39,953 nt of DNA, from the NCBI GenBank assembly GCA_030038175.1, contig JASHPN010000197.1, positions 1-39,953 on the forward strand, read 5' to 3'. Origin of the DNA: Verrucomicrobiia bacterium (GTDB lineage: Bacteria; Verrucomicrobiota; Verrucomicrobiia; Limisphaerales; UBA11358). The notes below the pieces were generated by a model that ran no database searches, was not told where the DNA came from, and saw only the letters and a list, made by a program, of their open reading frames with translations. The position numbers and the translations under genes are program-made. This document shows positions 1 to 8,170 of this stretch, piece by piece (positions within the stretch are counted from its first letter, which is position 1; each line of letters starts with the position of its first letter).

Positions 1-335
1 AGGCGGTGCGCACGACCGCGCAGAACCTGAGCCTGGCCGTTTGGACAACGGATCAACCGCGCGAATTGGCCGTTCATGTCATCAATCGTGAAGCGAGCGG
101 TGACGAAATCCCCGTGCGCCGGAACGTGACATTGGAACTGCCGCTGGCTGTGACGCCGCAATCATCGTCAGTCGTTTCGCCCGACTGGACGGCAGAACAA
201 CCCGCAACATGCGCGCTGGCAGACGGCGGTTTGAAAATCACGCTCACTGAAATAGAGGCCTATGCTGTGGTGCGGTTGCGATTCAGGGAGGAACTGGATT
301 GGTCATCGTTGGGTTCGCATGTATCGGGACCATGA
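1..335 (+). CDS. C-terminal fragment of a probable carbohydrate-active enzyme (5' end outside window)
   Basis: The reading frame is open from the first bases of the window and stops with TGA at 333-335, so only about 110 C-terminal residues are visible. A GTG at position 6 could serve as a start, but nothing marks it as real and the frame continues upstream. The residues alternate hydrophobic strands with polar turns, around the phrases LAVHVINRE, RNVTLELPL and EAYAVVRLRF. This is the style of the C-terminal beta-sandwich domain found at the end of many TIM-barrel glycoside hydrolases. The next gene, on the opposite strand, is also glycosidase-like, which fits a polysaccharide-degradation neighbourhood. 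No catalytic region is visible, so family and substrate are unknown. Confidence 0.5.
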   Translation, partial: AVRTTAQNLSLAVWTTDQPRELAVHVINREASGDEIPVRRNVTLELPLAVTPQSSSVVSPDWTAEQPATCALADGGLKITLTEIEAYAVVRLRFREELDWSSLGSHVSGP

Positions 336-437
336 ACCTACCAAAACATCCGGTGCAGCCGCCAACTGAGTGCCCTGAAGTGGCATAGGATATTAGCCTG
401 GGGCAAGCGCCAAAATATCATCCGCTAATTGCGAAGC

Positions 438-451
438 CGCGCGGTAGCGCG
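438..451. terminator. Weak hairpin in the convergent gap 336-514
   Basis: CGCGC-GGTA-GCGCG forms a five-base-pair stem with a tetraloop, followed by AATTT on the plus strand. It lies between the converging ends of the fragment ending at 335 and the gene ending at 515, where a bidirectional terminator would be expected. The stem is short and the T-tract poor. I see nothing else in this gap. Confidence 0.22.
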
Positions 452-514
452 AATTTGATCTGCGGCGAAGTTCACGGCCCCGCCAGTTTATGGAAAGAGT
501 CAGCGTTACGGATT

Positions 515-2938
515 TTACTTTTCCACCCCCACGGTCGCCGCAAACTTCACCCACCACGAATCGCCGCTATGCACGATGATGACGTTGGCCGGCGTGCGGC
601 CATTGATCTGAACGTCCGACGCTTCGGGCTCTTTCGCAAACGGACCGAGCCGCATGGCCATGTTGCCCAAATCGTGATCGGCGCTGATTTGCAATTTCAT
701 GCGATGACCCGTGCGTTTGAGGGTGTAATGCAGAAACGCCGTTTCCATTGTGCCGGAACCTTCGAAGATCATGGGATATTTGTCCACGGTGATTTCGTTC
801 CAGTCATAGGGCATTCGGGGATAAAATTGCAGGCGGGCGGGGTGGGTATCGTCCACGCCAATGACCAGGCGCAAGGTTTTGATCGTTTCGCCTTCCTGGA
901 CGCCGTTTCCCAAATCGCCAAACCGATACCAATAACGGCCGTCCGGCGATATTTGCACGCCTTCCGAGACGACGAAATGATCGAACTGGTTGAAGCGCGG
1001 GTCGTAAATTTCTTTTGCGTCCCAGTCCAGCATGGTGGTGGCGTCGTGCATGCGGTCCAAGAGCAGCGCTGATTGCGTGACGAATCCCTGCCCATAACCC
1101 ATTGCCTTGCCATAGAACCCGAAAGGTTGATAAGGGCGGAAGGTGTCAATCAAACGCAGGTAAGCCGCTTCATCAATGGATCGCCAATCATCGTTTTCAT
1201 CCTGTGGCGCGAATCCCTGGTAATCTGCCAGAAAAATCAAAGGGCCAAGAACGGTGCTGTCGTAGGACCAATTGGCATAGTCGAGTGTCCAAACCGGGCC
1301 GTAGTGCGGATCGTGGATGACGTATTGCGCGCTGATGGCTTGCTGCATGAGATCCGCGCGGGCGCGCCATGCCTCGGCGGAGTTGGTTTCGCCAATCGAA
1401 TCGGCCATTTCGGCCAGCGCCCGGAGCGCGTTCATGCAGGCGCTGTCGGGATAGACGGAATAACCGCTTCCGTTGGCGCTTTCGCCGGTCGAATGGAGCA
1501 CGCCATTGGTGGCGCCGGAAATTTCAGGATGAGCAAACTGCCAAAGAATCCAATCGCCCAGGCATCGAACGTCCGGCCACCGCGCGCGCAGCCAGGCGTC
1601 GCGGTCCGGCAGCCGCTGCCAAAGTTTATACATAAACATCGTCGTCAGCCCTTGCCCGTCGTTCTCGAAGCTGGGATTGCGCGGGCTGTTGGCCAAATCG
1701 CCCCAGTGCGGGGGAAGAACCACGCCTTTGTATTTCAAGTGCGGCCTGGTTTCGAAGAGATGGGCCACTTTCAGACACCAGTCGGCGCAGCGCGCGGACT
1801 CATTCGTAAATCCGAGCACAGTGATTTCCTGAAGGCTGCGGCCCATGTCCCGCGTGTAGGTAGCGCCATAGTAACCCCCGACATTCGGGCGGAACGTTCC
1901 AAAACCGCGGTATCCTCCCCAGGAGATAGCGTTTTTGGTAGAAGTGTGATACTTGCCCGTGTCATCAATTTTGGCGAGGATATCGTCCACATTGTAATAG
2001 AAAGTGTTGGCCATGATTTTGGCGTAGAGGCTCCCGCCGAAGGAAACCATGGGGCCTGTGTATCCGGAAGGAATTTTGAGCGCTACCGGACCTTTGAAAG
2101 TTTTATCGCTGCTGTAGAGCGCCTGCCTGAGGTTTTCCAATTGTCGTTGAGTCTCCTTTTGGTCCTGGCCAAGGGCCAGCAGGGATTTGTCGCCCGCAAA
2201 TTTGGCAAAATCCGCGGAAAAAATTCCCGGCTTGAGGACAGTCGCCCCTGCGATCGTGTTGGTTTCTGCCGACTCAACAGTAATACCGGCGATGACCACC
2301 GTTCCGTTCTTTTGTTGGGAATTCTCCACCGTGATGCTTCGCAGTGGGACCGCCCCGGGTTTGATGACCGCGACATAATTGCCGTCCGGCACCGGCGCGG
2401 GCGGGTAGAGGCGCAGCGACTGGGCGAAGGCCTGGCGGAGCGCCGCATCGCTTGAAAAAGGATCCTGATAGTTATAAAACGCCTGTCCCCACCAAATACT
2501 TTCTCCCAGGATCAGAGGAAAAACCTGCGTCGTGCCGTCGGCGTAATTCAGCCGAATGCGTCCCAACTCATCCCCGACCATTGCCCGGACCGCCATATTT
2601 TGCGGATCGTCCCATCCATATAGCGGGAGCGTCCGGTCGCTGGCGAGTGCGGGAACAATCGCCGTTGTGGCCGTGTTCGCGTCATTCATGCCCAGCAGAA
2701 AGATGCGGTCAACCTGACTGCCCACTGGTATCTCGGCCGAGCCATGGCTCTCCAATGGCAATGCTTCCTCGATGAAAGGGACGCCGTAACGATCTATCAG
2801 CTTTGTAGCGGACTCCGATGCTTCCGCCTTTGCCAGCGGCAAAGCGATAAATTGTTCCCGAGGGGCCGGCGTTTGGGCGATCAGAGCTGTGGCAATGAAA
2901 GAGAGAATAGCAACCGCGAAAAATGATATTTTTGGCAT
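515..2938 (-). CDS. Secreted six-hairpin glycosidase-like protein
   Basis: This encodes an 807-residue exported protein. I chose the ATG at 2938 rather than an upstream in-frame ATG at 2977, because it puts a Sec signal peptide (MPKISFFAVAILSFIATALIA, processed near ALIAQ) at the N-terminus. The first 300 residues look like a beta-rich domain. The middle, with YYGATYTRDMGRSL, then PPHWGDLANSPRNPSFENDGQG, then WSYDSTVLGPLIF, has the repeated aromatic helical hairpins of (alpha/alpha)6-barrel glycosidases. A beta-sandwich tail follows from about residue 690. It probably cleaves an oligo- or polysaccharide in the periplasm or outside the cell. Catalytic acids cannot be assigned by eye and I do not place it in a GH family. 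Its neighbour at 3037-3411 is on the same strand, but the 98-base gap makes an operon uncertain. Confidence 0.65.
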   Translation of the reverse strand: MPKISFFAVAILSFIATALIAQTPAPREQFIALPLAKAEASESATKLIDRYGVPFIEEALPLESHGSAEIPVGSQVDRIFLLGMNDANTATTAIVPALASDRTLPLYGWDDPQNMAVRAMVGDELGRIRLNYADGTTQVFPLILGESIWWGQAFYNYQDPFSSDAALRQAFAQSLRLYPPAPVPDGNYVAVIKPGAVPLRSITVENSQQKNGTVVIAGITVESAETNTIAGATVLKPGIFSADFAKFAGDKSLLALGQDQKETQRQLENLRQALYSSDKTFKGPVALKIPSGYTGPMVSFGGSLYAKIMANTFYYNVDDILAKIDDTGKYHTSTKNAISWGGYRGFGTFRPNVGGYYGATYTRDMGRSLQEITVLGFTNESARCADWCLKVAHLFETRPHLKYKGVVLPPHWGDLANSPRNPSFENDGQGLTTMFMYKLWQRLPDRDAWLRARWPDVRCLGDWILWQFAHPEISGATNGVLHSTGESANGSGYSVYPDSACMNALRALAEMADSIGETNSAEAWRARADLMQQAISAQYVIHDPHYGPVWTLDYANWSYDSTVLGPLIFLADYQGFAPQDENDDWRSIDEAAYLRLIDTFRPYQPFGFYGKAMGYGQGFVTQSALLLDRMHDATTMLDWDAKEIYDPRFNQFDHFVVSEGVQISPDGRYWYRFGDLGNGVQEGETIKTLRLVIGVDDTHPARLQFYPRMPYDWNEITVDKYPMIFEGSGTMETAFLHYTLKRTGHRMKLQISADHDLGNMAMRLGPFAKEPEASDVQINGRTPANVIIVHSGDSWWVKFAATVGVEK

Positions 2939-3036
2939 TTTTATTTCGGCGAGTATTCTAACCAGCGGGCCGGGCAACGCGATATCGAAAACTGCCGAAG
3001 GTCTCGAATCCCTTGTACGATGCTAATGCCGATACA

Positions 3037-3411
3037 TCAATTCCTCACGACCCGGCCCTGGGGAACAGGCGGCACCACGTGCCCGTCAGGAGAAATATGG
3101 ACCGGCAACTCCACGGTCTGTTGGGAAGTCTGCAATTGTTGTGGCGCGGAAATCGACTGTTGCCCAAATTCATCCCGGCTTTGCGCCCCTCCGAAGGGCT
3201 GGGCCTGCAATGACGAAAAACGGTAGTACCAATCTTCTCCGCCCGAGGCCGGGTGCTCAATCCGCAAGGGCGCTCCGAACGAGGCTTGCAACTCGTCGCG
3301 CGTCATTCCCGCCTGGACGCGGGAACTGGTTTGGGGATTGCCCGCGCATCCGGCGAGCAGACCCAGGCCGGCGGCCACCCATAAAATGTGCAGGAGATTT
3401 TTTGTTTTCAT
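3037..3411 (-). CDS. Small outer-membrane lipoprotein, BamE/SmpA-like
   Basis: This 124-residue protein begins MKTKNLLHILWVAAGLGL and has a lipobox LLAGC, with the lipidated Cys at residue 22. That makes 3411 a better start than the in-frame ATG eight codons upstream. After the lipobox, VQAGMTRDELQASFGAP followed by an aromatic strand (DWYYRF) matches the core of the SmpA/OmlA/BamE fold, a small domain found in many envelope lipoproteins. The C-terminal 50 residues are Gln/Pro-rich and probably disordered. BamE itself is part of the outer-membrane protein assembly complex. This protein could equally be one of the many BamE-fold lipoproteins with other jobs, because nothing near it belongs to the BAM pathway. 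Confidence 0.7.
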   Translation of the reverse strand: MKTKNLLHILWVAAGLGLLAGCAGNPQTSSRVQAGMTRDELQASFGAPLRIEHPASGGEDWYYRFSSLQAQPFGGAQSRDEFGQQSISAPQQLQTSQQTVELPVHISPDGHVVPPVPQGRVVRN

Positions 3412-3628
3412 TTGACTCAATATTAGCGTTGGCAAACCATCAAAAGCTGCGGATATTGCCGTTCGTCCCTCAAACGTTCCACAGGCTGATGATTATTAGA
3501 TACCTCAATGTGCCCAAAAGCGCAAGAGGCGCGATAGGGTGATTTAACTTTGCCGTGGGACTTTTGTGCAGTGAATTTCCTTGCATTTTTTGCCTGTTCC
3601 TGGATGATAAGACAACCGAATTTGGGGT

Positions 3629-6148
3629 ATGAAACATCAGTTAGCACCCGCAGACCGCTCTTTTTGCGTTGCGCTGGTTCTGGCCGCCGTGTTTGCGGCA
3701 ATGACTTTTAGCGCCCGCGCTGCGGTGGTTCTCACCAATCTTTATTCCTTTGGCGTTTACACGAACGGCGCATTTCCGGCATGCACGCTGGTGCTGGGAA
3801 ACGATGGCGATTTCTATGGCACCACTGAAGGCGGGGGCACGAACTGCGGCGTCGGCACAGTGTTTAAGGTCAGCGCCGGCGGGTCCCTTGTCCTCCTTCA
3901 TACTTTCACCGGCGGTAATGATGGCGCGCAGCCCTGGGCGGGGCTGACCCAGGGCGCAGACGGCGATTTCTATGGCGTTGCGGCCGGCGGTGGCACAAAC
4001 GGTTACGGCACGGTCTTTAAGATAACTTCGGCGGGAGTCTTTACTGCTTTATATTCCTTCACTGGAGGCGCGGACGGGGGCAACCCGCAGGGCGCCCTCG
4101 TTCAGGGAACCAACGGTCTTTTCTACGGCACAACGATTGTCGGTGGGACGGGTTTCGGAACTGCCGGTTATGGCACGCTATTCAGTATCAGCGCCAGTGG
4201 CGGATTTAACCCGTTGTATTCATTTACCGACGGTGACGACGGCGCAAAACCATTTTGCGGGCTTCTCCAGGGAGCCGATGGCTTTTTTTACGGGACAACA
4301 TTTGGCGGCGGCGCAAACGGAGACGGCACGACCTTCAAAATCAGTGCCGCGGGAACGTTTTATCATCTCTATTCGTTCGTTGCCAGAGACACCGGTTTTT
4401 GGCCTTACGGCACCATGGTGCAGGCTACCAATGGTCTTTTTTACGGGACCACTTACGAAGGCGGCTATTATAACCGGGGAACGGTATTTCAAATGAATTC
4501 CGCCGGGGTGGTTGAGGTTGTGTATCCATTCACAACCAACGATGGCGCCGCATGTTACTCGGGCCTTGTGCAGGGAAATGACGGCTCTTTGTACGGGACG
4601 ACTTTCAACGGCGGATCGAACCAGATTGGCATGGTCTTCAATGTCAGCCTGAAGGGCGCATTTTCCGATCTGTACAGTTTTTCCGGCGGCAGCGACGGCT
4701 CAAATCCGTATGGTGGTTTGGCGCTGGGCAACGACGGCAATTTCTACGGCACGACTTTTTATGGCGGCCGGGACGCTCTGGGCGGCGAGAACGGCCTGGG
4801 CGGCGTGTTCAAAATCACGGCGGCGGGGCTTTTCACGCCGGTCTATTCGTTTCCCTCCATCGAGCAAGGTTGGAACCCCGCCACCGGCCTGGCGCAGGGC
4901 AGCGATGGCAACTTCTACGGCGTTACGGCCAAGGGGGGGACCAATAATTGGGGCGTAGTGATTAAAATCAGCCCCGGCGGCTCGCTGACCAATCTCTATC
5001 TTTTTACAGATGGCAATGATGGTGGATTCCCAAATGGGCTCGTCCAGGGCAACGATGGGAACTTCTATGGCACGACCTTCGAGGGCGGCTCGAACAACGT
5101 GGGTGTGGTGTTCAGAATCAGCACCAACGGGGCCTTTAGCGCCATTTATGCATTCACCGGCGGCAATGATGGTTCGGGTCCCGTGGCCGGGCTGGTTCAA
5201 GGAACCGACGGCTGGTTCTATGGCGTGACGTCTTTGGGCGGCAATACCAGTGTGCTGAGCGCCGGCGCCGGCGCGATATTCAAAATCAGCACCAACAGCG
5301 CGTTAATCCCGCTCTATCAATTCACCGGAGGCAACGATGGCGCCACTCCCGACGGCGCGCTGGCGCAGGGGGCCGATGGGTATTTCTATGGCACGACCTC
5401 CGCCGGCGGCTCGAACAGTGTGGGTACGATCTTCAAAATTAGCCCGACTGGCTCATTTGACAGCCTGTACTCCTTCACCGGCGGCAGTGATGGCGCAAAT
5501 CCTTATGCCGGGCTATTTGCGGGCAGTGACGGCTCATTCTATGGCACGGCCGCTTATGGCGGTTACGGCGTCGGCACGGTCTTCAAAATCAGCCCACGCG
5601 GAGTGTTCACGAATCTGTATTCATTCACCGGGGGCGACGACGGCGGGATTCCCGATGCTCCCCTCACCGAGGGCAACGATGGCAATTACTACGGCACCAC
5701 TTTTTACGGCGGCGCGAATACAAACGGAACGGTTTTCCGAGTCAGCCCGAACGGGGGGTTCAGCACCATCTATTCGTTCACTGGCGGCACGGATGATGGC
5801 GGATCTTCCGAAGCCGGGCTGGTGCAGGGATTTGACGGCAATTTTTACAGCACGACCTACAGTGGCGGGGCCGGCAACCGGGGCGTTGTGTTTCGTTTAT
5901 CGGTCGGACTTGGCTCGAATCCAGTTATTCTCACCACCGACGGCAAATTCGGCGTGCTCACCAATGCCTTTGGCTTTGACGTCCTCGCGGTCAACGGCTC
6001 GCGACTCGTCGTGCAAGGCTGCACCAATTTGGCCAATTCCGATTGGGTCCCGCTGGCTACCAATACGCTCAACGGCATACTCACTTATTTCAGCGATCCC
6101 GCATGGACGGCTTATCCCACCCGTTTTTACCGCGTGCTGGCGCCTTGA
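3629..6148 (+). CDS. Secreted tandem-repeat protein of the GloVer type
   Basis: This 839-residue exported protein has a signal peptide over residues 1-32 (hydrophobic VALVLAAVFAAM, cleavage near ARA-AV). Fourteen units of about 50 residues follow. Each has the scheme LYSFTGGxDG - GLxQGxDGxFYGTTxxGG - GTVFKISxxGxF, which is the signature of the family named choice-of-anchor tandem repeat GloVer. The unit size and four short strands per unit suggest beta-propeller blades, so fourteen units could make two seven-bladed propellers (inference). The last 75 residues form a different module ending WTAYPTRFYRVLAP, which resembles the C-terminus of the 1530-residue protein at 32372-36964 and may be an export or anchoring signal. 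Biochemical function is unknown. It is probably extracellular or on the surface. Confidence 0.85.
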   Translation: MKHQLAPADRSFCVALVLAAVFAAMTFSARAAVVLTNLYSFGVYTNGAFPACTLVLGNDGDFYGTTEGGGTNCGVGTVFKVSAGGSLVLLHTFTGGNDGAQPWAGLTQGADGDFYGVAAGGGTNGYGTVFKITSAGVFTALYSFTGGADGGNPQGALVQGTNGLFYGTTIVGGTGFGTAGYGTLFSISASGGFNPLYSFTDGDDGAKPFCGLLQGADGFFYGTTFGGGANGDGTTFKISAAGTFYHLYSFVARDTGFWPYGTMVQATNGLFYGTTYEGGYYNRGTVFQMNSAGVVEVVYPFTTNDGAACYSGLVQGNDGSLYGTTFNGGSNQIGMVFNVSLKGAFSDLYSFSGGSDGSNPYGGLALGNDGNFYGTTFYGGRDALGGENGLGGVFKITAAGLFTPVYSFPSIEQGWNPATGLAQGSDGNFYGVTAKGGTNNWGVVIKISPGGSLTNLYLFTDGNDGGFPNGLVQGNDGNFYGTTFEGGSNNVGVVFRISTNGAFSAIYAFTGGNDGSGPVAGLVQGTDGWFYGVTSLGGNTSVLSAGAGAIFKISTNSALIPLYQFTGGNDGATPDGALAQGADGYFYGTTSAGGSNSVGTIFKISPTGSFDSLYSFTGGSDGANPYAGLFAGSDGSFYGTAAYGGYGVGTVFKISPRGVFTNLYSFTGGDDGGIPDAPLTEGNDGNYYGTTFYGGANTNGTVFRVSPNGGFSTIYSFTGGTDDGGSSEAGLVQGFDGNFYSTTYSGGAGNRGVVFRLSVGLGSNPVILTTDGKFGVLTNAFGFDVLAVNGSRLVVQGCTNLANSDWVPLATNTLNGILTYFSDPAWTAYPTRFYRVLAP
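3728..5910 (+). repeat. Fourteen in-frame GloVer coding repeats
   Basis: The region repeats a coding unit of roughly 145-165 bases fourteen times. The DNA core GGCAACGATGGCAA-TTCTATGGCAC recurs with substitutions, for example near 4729, 5049 and 5679. Copies differ in length at the loop after the FYGTT strand, where units 3, 7 and 10 carry insertions. At this level of nucleotide similarity, recombination between copies could change the repeat number. Confidence 0.85.
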
Positions 6149-6198
6149 AATCTACAAAACCACGGATGATCATTCCAGGACGGTTTGTGGCGACCGTT

Positions 6199-6678
6199 TC
6201 ATTCCTCACCGTCGTAATAATCCAGCGCGCCGGACCGGATTATTTTACGTTCCGGAATGGGAACGCCCCATTTGTTGCTGTCAGGGTAATAGAATGACTC
6301 TCCCATCGGATTGTCTGCCACAACATATAAAACCAAATCTGCCGTGCCGTTGTTGGTAATCTGATGAGGTTCGCCCGGCTTGAAGATAAAAGCGTCACCG
6401 GGCTCGATCGGGGTCGTCCCATCTTTGTGACGGACCAATCCGCTTCCTGAAATCACATGATAAAACTCCCACTGCGCACTGTGCGAGTGATAGGGATATG
6501 GCGTTTTGCCTGGAGGAATGCGGCAAAGTTCAACATCAAACGGGTGCCGCTCGTTCAGGTCGCTGGACTGCGGTTTGCGGCCTAATTCCTCCGAGATCTC
6601 CTTGCCGGCGCCGGCGAATTTGCCTTTCGGCGACGACCAGGTAAACTCAACGATCTTTGCAGTGTTGACCTTGCGCAT
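6199..6678 (-). CDS. Cupin-domain protein
   Basis: This is a 159-residue single-domain cupin. I chose the ATG at 6678 over the ORF-extending start at 6804 because a consensus GGAGG sits six bases upstream of it. Cupin motif 1 is present as YHSHSAQWEFYHVISGSG (HxHx4E, metal-binding). Motif 2 is present as GDAFIFKPGEPHQITNNG, with the conserved PG, His and Asn. Such stand-alone cupins bind a divalent metal and act as isomerases, dioxygenases or small-molecule sensors. The sequence does not reveal the substrate. It is followed by nothing on its own strand and converges with the GloVer gene 50 bases away. The signal-less sequence points to the cytoplasm. Confidence 0.8.
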   Translation of the reverse strand: MRKVNTAKIVEFTWSSPKGKFAGAGKEISEELGRKPQSSDLNERHPFDVELCRIPPGKTPYPYHSHSAQWEFYHVISGSGLVRHKDGTTPIEPGDAFIFKPGEPHQITNNGTADLVLYVVADNPMGESFYYPDSNKWGVPIPERKIIRSGALDYYDGEE

Positions 6679-6684
6679 AGTTAG

Positions 6685-6689
6685 CCTCC
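6685..6689 (-). promoter_or_regulatory. Ribosome binding site deciding the cupin start
   Basis: On the minus strand GGAGG is followed by CTAACT and then ATG (6678-6676), a six-base spacing. It excludes the 42-codon N-terminal extension of the open frame. Confidence 0.8.
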
Positions 6690-6784
6690 GGTTCTTTTCC
6701 GAACCGCGCACCGACCATGAGCCGCGGTCATTATGATCTGCTGTTTCATGACTCGGTCTGGTGCTGCCGTCAGGTAAAATGACC

Positions 6785-7378
6785 TCAATAACTCTTTTCC
6801 ACAATGAAAACCAAAACCGCGATTACACCCGCTGCCCAAAATAAAAGTTGGGCCACTGTCATGGTTGGCGTCCGCACGGAAATCTCATCCATTGCCGACG
6901 GTTCCCGCTGCTTCCATAGCAGCGCTTGCTCCCGCCATGCGTCAATCTCTTGCTGTGGCACAACGCTGAACTTTCCGCCGCGGAATCGGAAACGCGTCAT
7001 AGAAAACGGCGAAAGCCAGGGAAACCCCCATTTCCCCATTCCATCGTGCGCAAAATGCAGAAAAACGCCGGTGCTGGCCATGCCGACTATGCAGTCAACG
7101 GCATCAGGCATCCAAATTGTAGAAGCGCAGAAACTTGCAATGGCGACCAGAGGCAAAACGAGCAGGGGATGATGTCCGATAACCCAATGGCTAATGAGCC
7201 GATGCCGCAATAAAAGGTAGGGAATCATGTCCCAATCAGGAAAGTGGGTTGAGAAAATGGACAAGCAGAGCAACCGAACATTGAACGGGTGTCCCGCCAA
7301 CCAGGACCACGCCGTGTAATTGAAGAAACCAAGCGCCATATCCACTCCAAGAAGAATTCGAATGAGCGTCAATAGCAT
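6785..7378 (-). CDS. Membrane-bound metal-dependent hydrolase-like protein (YdjM/DUF457-like)
   Basis: This 197-residue integral membrane protein has about four to five hydrophobic segments: the N-terminal MLLTLIRILLGVDMALGFF, a pair around LLVLPLVAIASFCASTIW, one around VDCIVGMASTGVFLHF, and a C-terminal LLFWAAGVIAVLVFIV. Conserved-looking metal ligands cluster at the membrane surface: HFPDWDMIP, HRLISHWVIGHHP and FLHFAHDGMGKWG. The series of His/Asp residues between helices is typical of the YdjM-type membrane hydrolases (PF04307). Substrate and role are not known. The stop lies 107 bases from the cupin start. The upstream metallopeptidase ends six bases before this start, so the two are probably co-transcribed. 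Confidence 0.55.
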   Translation of the reverse strand: MLLTLIRILLGVDMALGFFNYTAWSWLAGHPFNVRLLCLSIFSTHFPDWDMIPYLLLRHRLISHWVIGHHPLLVLPLVAIASFCASTIWMPDAVDCIVGMASTGVFLHFAHDGMGKWGFPWLSPFSMTRFRFRGGKFSVVPQQEIDAWREQALLWKQREPSAMDEISVRTPTMTVAQLLFWAAGVIAVLVFIVEKSY

Positions 7379-7384
7379 TGGTCC

Positions 7385-8119
7385 CTAATCCCTCAGCAAA
7401 GTATGTTGTTTAAGCCAGTGTTCGGCGGCTTTGTAGCCGGGACACATTCGCTCCACTTCCTGCCAAAATCGGCTGGAATGGTTCAATTGCCGCAAATGGG
7501 CCAGTTCGTGCAGACAGATATAGTCCCGGACAAAGGGCGGCGCCTGGATGAGCCGCCAGTTCAGGGAAATCGTTCCGTTGTGCGAGCAGGATCCCCACCG
7601 GGTCCTTTGATTTCGAATCGTGATCCGGCGCACGGGCAATTGATGGAGGCTGCCAAGTTCAATCAATCTCGCGGGTAATTCCTTTTCAGCCAATTGCCGC
7701 AGATGTTCTTCCACGAGTGGACGCAGATCAACCGCCATGTCCGGTGCGAATATTTTTTCCCCGCCACAGCGGATCAGGCCGGTTTCGCCATTGACTCCGG
7801 CTTCGATCTTCAACTGCTCGCCACGGATAAAAATCTCTGTGCCCAACCGCCATTCTCGAGGCCGCTGCGGCCGCGTCGCCAGGCGCGCCAGTTCGCGTTC
7901 GAGCCAACGCTTGTTGCGTTCCACGAATCGCCGCGCTTCGGCGATGGAACCGTATCGGGGAATCGTGACGCGGGCAGACCCATCCGGACGAATCCGCAGC
8001 CAATATTTCCGCGCGCGCTGGTTGCGGACCAGCACCAGAGGGAACCGGCGGCCGTTTAAGGCCAAAAATTGGCCGTTGGCAGAAACTTCGTTGGGCGCCA
8101 GGTTAAACTCAAACTGCAC
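7385..8119 (-). CDS. YgjP-type (DUF45/M48-like) metallopeptidase
   Basis: This is a 244-residue cytoplasmic protein. The C-terminal third holds the zinc-binding signature LHELAHLRQLNHSSRFW, with His204, Glu205 and His208 forming HExxH and His214 as a likely third ligand. Before it, RITIRNQRTRWGSCSHNGTISLNWRL matches the conserved WGSCS element of the YgjP/SprT-like family. The N-terminal half, with VRNQRARKYWLRIRPDGSARVTIP, is the usual beta-rich part of the same family. Length is normal. In E. coli and other bacteria the family's physiological substrate is poorly defined, and it often sits near type I restriction systems, which are absent here. It lies just upstream of the membrane hydrolase-like gene, six bases apart. 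Confidence 0.85.
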   Translation of the reverse strand: MQFEFNLAPNEVSANGQFLALNGRRFPLVLVRNQRARKYWLRIRPDGSARVTIPRYGSIAEARRFVERNKRWLERELARLATRPQRPREWRLGTEIFIRGEQLKIEAGVNGETGLIRCGGEKIFAPDMAVDLRPLVEEHLRQLAEKELPARLIELGSLHQLPVRRITIRNQRTRWGSCSHNGTISLNWRLIQAPPFVRDYICLHELAHLRQLNHSSRFWQEVERMCPGYKAAEHWLKQHTLLRD

Positions 8120-8170
8120 GTGAGGATTATAACGTGATGGTTAAGCGGTTAAAATGGTTAAATGGCTGGT

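Noticed and set aside
1073-2455. 460-codon open frame on the plus strand
   Set aside because: It lies wholly antisense to the glycosidase-like gene. The translation is Arg/Gly/Pro-rich with no recognisable motif or ribosome site, as expected for the mirror of a GC-biased gene.
3728-5910. Regular repeats considered as a CRISPR array or mobile repeat
   Set aside because: The period keeps the reading frame, the units are about 150 bases and degenerate, and they encode recognisable protein repeats. There are no constant short repeats with unique spacers.
5337-6359. 340-codon open frame overlapping the GloVer gene
   Set aside because: It is the +1 shadow of the repeats (MARPP..., AAR... phrases repeated with the same period) and runs out past the real stop into non-coding sequence.
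8120-8170. Short GGTTAA-like repeats between two genes
   Set aside because: Three or four imperfect copies within 30 bases with no symmetry or spacing that suggests a binding site; probably chance.
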